From: Clostridia bacterium
GTDB lineage: Bacteria; Bacillota; Clostridia; Oscillospirales; CAG-382
DNA length: 5,733 bases
Reading direction: 5' to 3'
Assembly (NCBI GenBank): GCA_017397605.1
Contig: JAFQII010000181.1
Location: 1 to 5,733, forward strand
Below are positions 1 to 5,335 of this stretch, piece by piece; within the stretch, counting starts at the first letter, position 1, and each line of letters starts with the position of its first letter. The notes beneath the pieces are model-generated. The model was not told the DNA's origin, did no database searches, and worked only from the letters and a program-made list of their open reading frames with translations. The translations under genes were made by a program, and so were the position numbers.

Positions 1-867
1 AACGGTCACGGTCTCGATCTCGCCGTCGATCGGGTTGGGGAAGGATGCCGCGCAGACGGTGTCTACGGGGAGAAGAAGCTTGACGCCGTTTGCTTTTGCT
101 TTCTCAAGCATTTCGCGGCAGTAGTCGAGCTTTTCGTTGTCAACAAGGGAGGTGCCGATGGAGTAGCCCTGCGCCTTGAGGAAGGTGTATGCCATGCCGC
201 CGCCGATGATCAGCGTGTCAGCCTTGGTCAGCAGGTTTGCAATGACGTTGAGCTTGTCAGCAACCTTTGCGCCGCCGAGAATGCAAACGAAGGGACGAAC
301 GGGGTTGTTGACTGCGTCGCCCAGGAATTTGACTTCTTTTGCCATCAGATAGCCGTTTGCGGATTCCTTAACAAAGGAAGCAACGCCGACGGTGGAGCAG
401 TGTGCACGGTGAGCCGCGCCAAATGCGTCGTTGACAAACAGATCAGCCAGAGAAGCGAGATCCTTGGAGAAGGACTCAACGTTCTTGGTCTCTTCGGGGC
501 GGTAACGGGTGTTCTGCAGCAGAACGACGTCGCCGTCCTTCATTGCCGCAACAGCAGCTTTTGCGTTTTCGCCGACAACCTCGTCGTCAGCCGCAAAAAC
601 AACGTCAATGCCCAGCTTTTCGCTCAGACGAACCGCTACGGGTGCGAGAGAGTATTCGGGCAGGGGGTTGCCCTTCGGCTTACCCATGTGAGAGCAAAGG
701 ATGACCTTTGCGTTCTGCTCAAGCAGATATTTGATCGTGGGAAGAGCGGCGACAATACGGGTCTCGTCCGTGATCACGCCGTTTTTGATCGGCACGTTAA
801 AGTCGCAACGGACCAATACGCGCTGACCGGTAACTTTGAGATCTTCTACGGTTTTCTTAGCGTTCAT
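1..867 (-). CDS. pgk: Phosphoglycerate kinase, 3' end outside the window
   Basis: Cytoplasmic glycolytic enzyme that transfers the phosphate of 1,3-bisphosphoglycerate to ADP, giving 3-phosphoglycerate and ATP. The window holds the first 289 residues of a family that is usually about 390-420 long, so the C-terminal quarter is off the left edge. Visible landmarks are the signature [10 protein letters not shown] (residues 17-26), HMGKPKG (60-66, usually HLGRPKG), LLQNTR (116-121), [11 protein letters not shown] (146-156) and the start of the nucleotide-binding C-terminal domain with GGAKVADK (198-205) and GGGMAYTF (222-229). The substrate-phosphate basic residues R20, R37, H60, R121 and R154 are present. 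The start ATG (865-867) has a strong GAGGAG site at 876-881 with good spacing. Transcription probably begins about 300 bases upstream, at the promoter at 1174-1202, which puts two hairpin repeats in the leader. No frameshift seen; identification is near certain. Confidence 0.98.
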   Translation of the reverse strand, partial: MNAKKTVEDLKVTGQRVLVRCDFNVPIKNGVITDETRIVAALPTIKYLLEQNAKVILCSHMGKPKGNPLPEYSLAPVAVRLSEKLGIDVVFAADDEVVGENAKAAVAAMKDGDVVLLQNTRYRPEETKNVESFSKDLASLADLFVNDAFGAAHRAHCSTVGVASFVKESANGYLMAKEVKFLGDAVNNPVRPFVCILGGAKVADKLNVIANLLTKADTLIIGGGMAYTFLKAQGYSIGTSLVDNEKLDYCREMLEKAKANGVKLLLPVDTVCAASFPNPIDGEIETVTV

Positions 868-874
868 TGATAAT

Positions 875-881
875 ACTCCTC
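875..881 (-). promoter_or_regulatory. Ribosome binding site of pgk
   Basis: Read on the minus strand the bases are GAGGAGT, ending 7 bases before the pgk ATG at 867. This is close to the ideal anti-Shine-Dalgarno match and fixes the start. An AT-rich stretch just upstream (885-892, reading TATATAAA) resembles a -10 box, but a transcript from it would start inside this site, so it is not called a promoter. Confidence 0.85.
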
Positions 882-918
882 AAATTTATATAATTTGCTT
901 TTTTACAGGTGCAAGATG

Positions 919-1036
919 TTGAGGCTCTGCCTCAAACTCCGGTTAAGAACCTTTTTTGCAAAGATAAGGTTATGCCTCGCCTTCGGCGAGCCACAACAAT
1001 CTCCAAAAAACCTGATTGCCGAAAACTACCGTTTTC
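919..1036 (-). repeat. Three-hairpin intergenic repeat, copy C (inverted, with an extra hairpin)
   Basis: On the minus strand this stretch has the same order of parts as copies A and B. Hairpin 1 (1021-1036) has arms GAAAAC and GTTTTC with a 4-base loop GGTA. It is followed by GGCAATC and a T-rich linker ending TTGGAGATT, which matches copy B's GGCAATC and TTGGAAAT. Hairpin 2 (948-971) has outer arms AACCTT and AAGGTT. Then comes CCGGAGTT, matching GGCGGAGATT in B. Hairpin 3 (919-935) has arms TTGAGGC and GCCTCAA around the loop AGA. Between the linker and hairpin 2 there are about 26 extra bases holding a compact GC-rich hairpin (976-990, arms CTCGCC and GGCGAG). The arms of hairpin 1 are quite different in sequence from those of A and B, yet still pair with a 4-base loop. 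It stands head to head with copy A. Confidence 0.7.
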
Positions 1037-1060
1037 AGAGGAAATAATCTCCTTTTTCCT

Positions 1061-1164
1061 CCCGACACGGCAGTGTCGGGCGATAAAAGTTTTTGAAGAT
1101 TCCAAAGAAACTTTTTTCAAAATGTTTCTTTGGCGGGGATTCTTAAGGGGCAGAGCCCCTTAAG
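1061..1164 (+). repeat. Three-hairpin intergenic repeat, copy A
   Basis: Three perfect or nearly perfect hairpins follow one another. Hairpin 1 (1061-1080) has arms CCCGACAC and GTGTCGGG around GGCA. Hairpin 2 (1102-1133) has 10-base arms CCAAAGAAAC and GTTTCTTTGG around a T/A-rich centre. Hairpin 3 (1142-1164) has 10-base arms CTTAAGGGGC and GCCCCTTAAG around AGA. Linkers such as GGCGGGGATT before hairpin 3 are shared with copy B. It lies between the lipoprotein stop (1207) and pgk, immediately inside the predicted transcription start for pgk, so it would be transcribed from the minus strand. No protein is encoded here. It could be a mobile (MITE-like or REP-like) element, or a structured leader or terminator; a clear U-tract following a stem is not evident. 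Confidence 0.85.
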
Positions 1165-1173
1165 CCACTAAAT

Positions 1174-1202
1174 ATTTTACCACAACAAAATCCGTTCGTC
1201 AA
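1174..1202 (-). promoter_or_regulatory. Probable sigma-A type promoter for pgk
   Basis: On the minus strand, TTGACG (1197-1202) is followed after exactly 17 bases by TAAAAT (1174-1179). That is 5 of 6 matches to the consensus for each box, with ideal spacing. The -35 box begins 4 bases after the stop codon of the upstream lipoprotein gene. A start site near 1167 would give pgk a leader of about 300 bases made almost entirely of repeat copies A and C. This is a sequence-match call only. Confidence 0.65.
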
Positions 1203-1206
1203 GCGA

Positions 1207-2634
1207 TTAGGACAAGTTTTCGACCGCATATTCTCCGAATTTTTCGCCGTATTGCGCGACGAAACTGTCAAATTGACTGTCGCCGAGCGTCACGTCGGTC
1301 ATCATACGGGTTGAGAGCCAGTAGACGCTTTCCTCATGCGGGGCAAAGAGCATTGCAAAATCAAAGACGGACGCGTCCAGAATCATCTCCAGCATGCAGG
1401 TCTGGTCGTTGTCGCGGGAGTAGAGGTTGATGTACGTCTGCTTTTCCGCCTCGTGCAAAACGGCACCGCCCGCCACGCAAAGGACGGACAAGCCCACACC
1501 GCAACGCGCTCTGCTTCGGACCAATTTGGGAACAGACAGCACGCGTCCCGTCGTTTTGACCGGGCAGACGTAGCCGCTGTTCGTTCCGTTTGCCTTGGGG
1601 AGGGGAAGCACGCCGTACTCGCGCTCCGCGTCTGTGTAGAGCTCCTTGATATAATCCAGCTCCGCGACCAAAAAGCCGAGCCTTCCGTCACGGAACGCCG
1701 CGTAAGCATCACTGCCGTCCAGCGGATAGCGGCTGTTGCTGTCAAAGAACGCGCGCAACGGCTGATGCTGTGTTTTCAGCGTGTCCAAAATGGGCGTGTA
1801 GGCAAACTGCATTGCGCCCGACGCGGGGTTGTCAAACAGCTCATACCCCTGCGCACGCCAGAGCAAATACGGCAAAACCGTCGCGTTGTCCTGCGAGGAG
1901 TAGCCGAAAACGTCTTTTTGCAGGTCAAAGCTCGTTTTGCCCATGACGACCGCCGCGATCGTTTCGGCATAGGTCTGCAGGGTGCCGATGTCCCACGTAC
2001 CCGCAATCACGCGCGACTCGGGCAGAGCCAGCCCCGCACCCTTGACCAGCGCACGGTCATAAAACAGCACGTAGGTGTCTCCGTAGGCGTGCGCCGACGG
2101 ATCGGGCAAAAAGTATACGGACTGCCCCGTTTGCAGGGACGTTGCAACGTTTTCGTCGTAGCAAGCTGTCGAAAGATCAAAATACGGCAGTTCGGTCAGG
2201 TCGGACAGCAAGCCCGCCGCATAAAGCAAATACGTCGTCTCCGCGGAATAGCACAAAAGGTCTGCCTCCGCCGTTCCCGAAACGGACGCGGCGTGCATTG
2301 CCTGCAAAACCGCCTCGGCATCAAGCTGTTTGACCTGCAGCTCCATGCCGTAGAGCGTCGCAATCATTTCATCACGGTCGGCAAGCGCTCCGCTGATCAT
2401 GCCCGCTTCTTCCTCGTTACCGACAAAAATCGACGGCTCGTCGGTCATCACAATCAGTTTTTCGCCGTGGAACTCGCTGGTCGACGGCAAAATCGACACC
2501 GCCTGCTCAATGCGGTCGGAGACCGTTTGACTCACGTCGGAATCGGGCACGGGCGACGGCATCACCACGTTGGCACAGCCCGTCGCAAGCACGCCGAGCA
2601 AAAGAAGGAGCGCAAGAATCGTTTTGTTTTTCAT
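1207..2634 (-). CDS. Extracellular solute-binding lipoprotein (family 1-like), probable internal double frameshift
   Basis: 475-residue secreted lipoprotein resembling ABC-transporter solute-binding proteins of family 1 (UgpB/MalE-like, usually 400-500 residues). The N-terminus has lysines, a leucine-rich core (residues 6-16) and a lipobox LATGC with the lipidated Cys at 20, so the mature protein would be anchored outside the membrane. Family-like stretches include the mixed beta start EKLIVMTDEPSIFVG (58-72), DVFGYSSQDNATVLPYLLW, YPLDGSDAYAAFRDGRLGF and EYGVLPLPKAN. Near the C-terminus INLYSRDNDQTCMLEMI is typical of clostridial members. The ligand is unknown, and no permease or ATPase gene is adjacent, so it is an orphan here. 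Residues 373-383 (RSRARCGVG and on) look foreign and probably result from two compensating frameshifts at about 1521 and 1490. Start ATG at 2632-2634 is supported by GAAAGG at 2642-2647. It probably has its own promoter at 2676-2704. Confidence 0.85.
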   Translation of the reverse strand: MKNKTILALLLLLGVLATGCANVVMPSPVPDSDVSQTVSDRIEQAVSILPSTSEFHGEKLIVMTDEPSIFVGNEEEAGMISGALADRDEMIATLYGMELQVKQLDAEAVLQAMHAASVSGTAEADLLCYSAETTYLLYAAGLLSDLTELPYFDLSTACYDENVATSLQTGQSVYFLPDPSAHAYGDTYVLFYDRALVKGAGLALPESRVIAGTWDIGTLQTYAETIAAVVMGKTSFDLQKDVFGYSSQDNATVLPYLLWRAQGYELFDNPASGAMQFAYTPILDTLKTQHQPLRAFFDSNSRYPLDGSDAYAAFRDGRLGFLVAELDYIKELYTDAEREYGVLPLPKANGTNSGYVCPVKTTGRVLSVPKLVRSRARCGVGLSVLCVAGGAVLHEAEKQTYINLYSRDNDQTCMLEMILDASVFDFAMLFAPHEESVYWLSTRMMTDVTLGDSQFDSFVAQYGEKFGEYAVENLS

Positions 2635-2675
2635 ATCGTAGCCTTTCTTTGCAGGAAGGGAATTTTCGCTTTTAC

Positions 2676-2704
2676 AGTATACCCGTTTGTTGCGGCAGAA
2701 TCTA
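2676..2704 (-). promoter_or_regulatory. Possible promoter of the lipoprotein gene
   Basis: On the minus strand a good -10 box TATACT (2676-2681, 5 of 6 matches) lies about 40 bases before the lipoprotein ATG. With a 17-base spacer the -35 hexamer would be TAGATT (2699-2704), only 3 of 6 matches. That hexamer lies within a 21-base dyad (2690-2710), so the weak -35 could be a point of control by a DNA-binding protein. The -10 is the persuasive part. Confidence 0.45.
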
Positions 2705-2710
2705 CCGCAA
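2690..2710. promoter_or_regulatory. 21-base dyad, operator-like or weak terminator
   Basis: The arms TTGCGG (2690-2695) and CCGCAA (2705-2710) are perfect inverted repeats. The inner triplets AGA and TCT continue the symmetry after one non-complementary position (a G-U pair in minus-strand RNA). The dyad starts 10 bases after the stop of the two-helix membrane protein gene and covers the -35 region of the lipoprotein promoter. There is no T-run after it on the minus strand, so an intrinsic terminator is less likely than an operator. Confidence 0.4.
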
Positions 2711-2719
2711 AATTGTAAC

Positions 2720-3211
2720 TTATTTTATTTCTGTCCTGTCCGTGACGGTCGCTTTTTCAAAGCGGGAAAGCGTACGCACGGTTTTTTGGACGAATGCGCC
2801 GTCAGTCACAAGGTATTGCCTGATCAAAAACCAACCGTGGCGGGAGCGCAGGGTGCGCACGGGCTCCCAGACAAAATCGTGATTCTGCCATCCGTATTCC
2901 TTGCTGCGTACGCGCACGGCGGCGGTGATCCCGTCGTCGTGAATGTCTACCTTGATGTATTTGATCTCGCCCTTGCGAAAGATCTTAAACGTTTGCCCAT
3001 CGTACACGAGGACGCGGGTTTTGCCGACAAAAATGCCGAAATGAAAATAAAACCACAGCCCCGCGGCGACGACCGCAAGCAACAACGCAATGACAAACAC
3101 CCCGCCGACCTCGCCGTCGTGCATAAACCCCACAGCCAAGCCCAAAAGCGCAAGCACCAAAAACAAGCAAAGAACCATAAAAAACACGGTTTTTGTATAT
3201 TTAACTCTCAT
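2720..3211 (-). CDS. Two-helix membrane protein of unknown function
   Basis: 163-residue protein not recognised as a named family. Two hydrophobic helices, about residues 8-30 and 36-61, are joined by a very short turn (HDGEVGG), giving a hairpin membrane anchor. The remaining hundred residues are polar and rich in alternating beta-type segments: TRVLVYDGQTFKIFRKG, then KYIKVDIHDDGITAAVRVR, then a tryptophan- and arginine-rich part with WEPVRTLRSRHGWFLIRQ. The two-helices-plus-beta layout recalls bacterial membrane proteins with a PH-like or similar cytoplasmic domain, but that is only a structural impression. Start ATG at 3209-3211 has a purine-rich site AAGAGG just upstream (3217-3222), which directly touches hairpin 1 of repeat copy B. 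The next gene downstream, the lipoprotein, follows after 85 bases with its own probable promoter, so they need not share a transcript. Confidence 0.75.
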   Translation of the reverse strand: MRVKYTKTVFFMVLCLFLVLALLGLAVGFMHDGEVGGVFVIALLLAVVAAGLWFYFHFGIFVGKTRVLVYDGQTFKIFRKGEIKYIKVDIHDDGITAAVRVRSKEYGWQNHDFVWEPVRTLRSRHGWFLIRQYLVTDGAFVQKTVRTLSRFEKATVTDRTEIK

Positions 3212-3222
3212 TATCCCCTCTT

Positions 3223-3323
3223 CCCGACACGACAGTGTCGGGCAATCAAAATTTTTGGAAATCCAAAAACCTTTTTATAAAAAGGTTTTTGGCGGAGATT
3301 CTTAAGAGGCAGAGCCTCTTAAG
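3223..3323 (+). repeat. Three-hairpin intergenic repeat, copy B
   Basis: Same orientation and order as copy A. Hairpin 1 (3223-3242) has arms CCCGACAC and GTGTCGGG with loop GACA; only a loop base differs from A. Hairpin 2 (3263-3292) has 14-base arms, CCAAAAACCTTTTT and AAAAAGGTTTTTGG, longer than in A and changed in matched positions. Hairpin 3 (3301-3323) has arms CTTAAGAGGC and GCCTCTTAAG around AGA, with one G-C pair of copy A replaced by A-T on both arms. It fills most of the gap between the VanZ-like gene (stop at 3360) and the two-helix membrane gene (start at 3211). The stretch 3324-3359 beside it shows no promoter I can recognise. Confidence 0.85.
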
Positions 3324-3359
3324 CGCTCCTGCACCCCTCTCTCCGACACAAGCCCTGTC

Positions 3360-3863
3360 TTATCTGTTTGCCAAAACCAGCACAACCGCCAGCAACGCAA
3401 CACCCCCTGCTACTGTGCAAGCGACGATATTGACCGCGCGGTCGGCGGTTTTCTTTTCCTTGACAAGCAAGCGCAACAAAAGGTATGCGCACATACCGAT
3501 CGCCGTGCCGAGCGTGTTGGTGATCAGATCCGTCACGTCAAAGGTGCCCAGCCGTGTCACAAGCTGGATCGTTTCCAAACAAAGACTGACCAAAAAACCG
3601 TACGGAACTGCTGTTTTTGCCGATGCGCCCAGCATGCAGAGGTATGTTCCCATCGGGACAAAGATGATGATGTTCAACAGCATCTCGCGGTTTAAAAATA
3701 CCCATTCCCCCAGCCCGTAAAACGGGATGAGATTGATCTCCCGCTCGCGCACCAAAAGCCGTATCGCATCCCACGAAAAGGACGCCTTAAACAATACGAC
3801 CCAGATCAACACAAGGCAATAGATGCAAAACAAGATGTTTGTCAGGTTGATTTTTTGCTTCAT
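3360..3863 (-). CDS. VanZ-like family membrane protein
   Basis: 167-residue integral membrane protein with about five hydrophobic helices: residues 7-25, 62-79, 85-103, 113-134 and 143-165. Conserved VanZ-like landmarks are present in order: REINLIPF (39-46), NIIIFVPMG (64-72), the ETIQL segment (97-101) and DVTDLITNTLG (109-119), where the acidic and Asn residues are the usual signature. VanZ itself gives low-level teicoplanin resistance, but most relatives are chromosomal proteins of unknown role, and nothing nearby (no vanA, vanH or vanX) suggests glycopeptide resistance. The start is placed at ATG 3861-3863, preceded by GGGGA at a normal distance. A TTG four codons upstream is in frame but has no ribosome binding site. 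It begins 44 bases after the hydrolase gene and may be cotranscribed with it. Confidence 0.88.
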   Translation of the reverse strand: MKQKINLTNILFCIYCLVLIWVVLFKASFSWDAIRLLVREREINLIPFYGLGEWVFLNREMLLNIIIFVPMGTYLCMLGASAKTAVPYGFLVSLCLETIQLVTRLGTFDVTDLITNTLGTAIGMCAYLLLRLLVKEKKTADRAVNIVACTVAGGVALLAVVLVLANR

Positions 3864-3888
3864 GTTCTTCCCCAAAAAAGTATGTATC

Positions 3889-3902
3889 TGCTCATTCGAG
3901 CA
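3889..3902. other. Short inverted repeat between hydrolase and VanZ-like genes
   Basis: Arms TGCTC and GAGCA with a 4-base loop form a 5-bp stem. On the plus strand it is followed by CG and five T. On the minus strand a run of six T comes only about 9 bases later. It might be a weak terminator, but the stem is short, and on the minus strand, where the genes are, the T-run is too far away. Confidence 0.25.
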
Positions 3903-3907
3903 CGTTT

Positions 3908-4627
3908 TTATCCGTTGTATGGCTTATGCTTTCTGCACGCCTCAATAAAATTCTCAAAAATCAGTCGGTTGCTTTCATCGATTTCAAACAAACGTTCGGG
4001 GTGCCACTGATACGCGCGGAGATAGCCATGGTCGGGTGCCCAGACGGCTTCGATGATGCCGTCGTCGGCGGTTGCCATGACTTTTAGCCTGTTTGCAAGC
4101 GTTTTGATCGCTTGGTGGTGAAAGCTGTTTGCACGGATGCGGTCCGTGTTCACCAGCCCGTGCAACGGCGTGTCGGCAAGCACGTTTACCTCGTGAGAGG
4201 GCGAAAACTTGGGCTCTGTTTGTCTGTGTGCGATCTCGGTATGTACCTCGCTGGGAATGTCTTGGTACAGCGTTCCGCCCAGCACCGCGTTGACAAGCTG
4301 AATGCCGCGGCAGATCGCAAGGATCGGCTTGGATGCGTTCAGCGCTTTTTGAAACAGCAAAAACTCCATCGCATCGCGGTAAGGCTCGATGCCGCCGCAG
4401 GTTTCCTTGGCTTCTTCCCCATACCGCCTTGGGTCGATGTCCGCGCCGCCCGAGAACAAAAACCCGTCGCAAAGCGCGACAAACTCCGCGAGCGTTTGTT
4501 CGTCGCGTACGTAAGGCAAGACGATCGGCGTTCCGCCCGCTTGCTCGATGGCTTTGTTGTAAGCATCCGGCACGGCCGTGACAAGATTATTGTCAATGTC
4601 CGTGACGATTCCGATGATCGGTTTCAT
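3908..4627 (-). CDS. Gamma-glutamyl-GABA hydrolase-like class I glutamine amidotransferase (peptidase C26)
   Basis: 239-residue soluble hydrolase of the PuuD/peptidase C26 group, about the normal family length. The group cleaves gamma-glutamyl amide bonds, as PuuD does with gamma-glutamyl-GABA in putrescine breakdown. Visible motifs are PIIGIVTD at the start (3-10), FLFSGGADIDPRRYGE (56-71), the nucleophile elbow PILAICRGIQLVN with Cys106, LGGTLYQD (116-123), NSFHHQ (167-172) and QWHPE (207-211) giving His209 and Glu211 of the catalytic triad. All key residues are present, so it should be active. No puuA, puuB or puuC homologue is near, so the true substrate is open; peptide or other gamma-glutamyl compounds are possible. 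Start ATG 4625-4627 has AAAAGGA at 8-base spacing; a TTG seven codons upstream is in frame but less likely. It lies 30 bases after the upstream hypothetical gene, with no visible promoter between, so it is likely cotranscribed. Confidence 0.93.
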   Translation of the reverse strand: MKPIIGIVTDIDNNLVTAVPDAYNKAIEQAGGTPIVLPYVRDEQTLAEFVALCDGFLFSGGADIDPRRYGEEAKETCGGIEPYRDAMEFLLFQKALNASKPILAICRGIQLVNAVLGGTLYQDIPSEVHTEIAHRQTEPKFSPSHEVNVLADTPLHGLVNTDRIRANSFHHQAIKTLANRLKVMATADDGIIEAVWAPDHGYLRAYQWHPERLFEIDESNRLIFENFIEACRKHKPYNG

Positions 4628-4657
4628 GGTATGTATCCTTTTTATCAATCACAAGCT

Positions 4658-5302
4658 TTAAAAATCTGCTGTTCCGTATTGAATGATATCGTTTATCAAA
4701 TCCTGCTTGGAAACAACAGCTTCTTTTGGAGGCAGGTTTTTGTCTGTACAGCAAATCATAATGGTGTCGTCCTGTATGACCACTTCGTCTGCCGGAAATA
4801 CATCATACTGCCTTGAAAGATCCAAAAACAGTTTTTTGTCATAATCAAATGCAAAACATTCATCGGGACACGCCCAATAGCACCCCTCAAAAAACAGGAT
4901 GTGACCAAGCTGCTTTACACCGCATACGATAAAAGATTCTTCAAAATCCTCTCCCGATGCAAGAACATGTTTTGGAAAATACTCATATTCGACAACCAAT
5001 GTGTCGGCGTTTAACAAAACAAAACCGTACAATGTTTTGCTAAAAAGAATCATTTGCTGTCCGTCAATTTTGACGGGATAAAAACCGTGTTGATAAACAT
5101 GTCGGTCACAAAAACGACAATTGTATGTCAAATCTCCCTTTTTTAAGCTCACCTGTGCCCATTCTCTGTGAGCATACGGGGAGTTGTGTTCAAAAACATC
5201 AATTTCTATTTCAATATCAAACAGTTGAGCTGTGATATGCCCCGAAGGCTCAAAGGAAAAGCCTTCTGCATACTGCTCAAAATATTGTTCATACAAATCC
5301 AT
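4658..5302 (-). CDS. Hypothetical cysteine-containing soluble protein
   Basis: 214 residues, function not recognised. There is no signal peptide or membrane segment, so it is probably cytoplasmic. The protein is acidic, aromatic-rich and mostly beta-like, with short alternating segments such as YPVKIDGQQMILFSK (75-89), YGFVLLNADTLVVEYEYFP (92-110), HILFFEGCYWACPDECFAF (134-152) and EVVIQDDTIMICCTDK (173-188). Eight cysteines are present, including C62 and C65 (CRFC) and C141, C145 and C149, which could bind metal. The repeated strand pattern recalls small beta-propeller-like proteins, some of which are found among immunity or accessory genes, but no such role is shown here. ATG at 5300-5302 has AAAGGGG at a good distance. 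The gene is clearly AT-richer than those to its left and lies 33 bases after the end of the partial gene at 5336. Confidence 0.8.
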   Translation of the reverse strand: MDLYEQYFEQYAEGFSFEPSGHITAQLFDIEIEIDVFEHNSPYAHREWAQVSLKKGDLTYNCRFCDRHVYQHGFYPVKIDGQQMILFSKTLYGFVLLNADTLVVEYEYFPKHVLASGEDFEESFIVCGVKQLGHILFFEGCYWACPDECFAFDYDKKLFLDLSRQYDVFPADEVVIQDDTIMICCTDKNLPPKEAVVSKQDLINDIIQYGTADF

Positions 5303-5335
5303 GGTTATCCCCTTTTTCGTATAGGTTAAAAACGT

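Noticed and set aside
885..914. TTGCAC and TATAAA boxes just upstream of pgk
   Set aside because: The transcript would begin at or inside the ribosome binding site, and the -35 is poor; the promoter at 1174-1202 is much better.
909..1163. Small open frames on both strands within the repeat pair
   Set aside because: They read straight through paired hairpin arms, have no ribosome sites, and the sequence is fully explained by repeats A and C.
1336..2718. 460-codon open frame on the plus strand, antisense to the lipoprotein gene
   Set aside because: Its product is rich in Arg and His with no recognisable fold, there is no ribosome site before its ATG, and the opposite strand carries a clear lipoprotein with signal peptide. 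It is a shadow frame caused by composition.
919..3323. CRISPR array from repeated palindromes
   Set aside because: There are only three dispersed copies in different orientations, with no regular spacers and no cas genes.
3360..3863. Glycopeptide resistance determinant suggested by VanZ similarity
   Set aside because: VanZ-like proteins are widespread and mostly of unknown role, and no van ligase, dehydrogenase or dipeptidase gene is nearby.
4112..4816. 234-codon open frame on the plus strand
   Set aside because: It is antisense to the hydrolase, which has all its catalytic motifs, and runs into the next gene; its product resembles no family.
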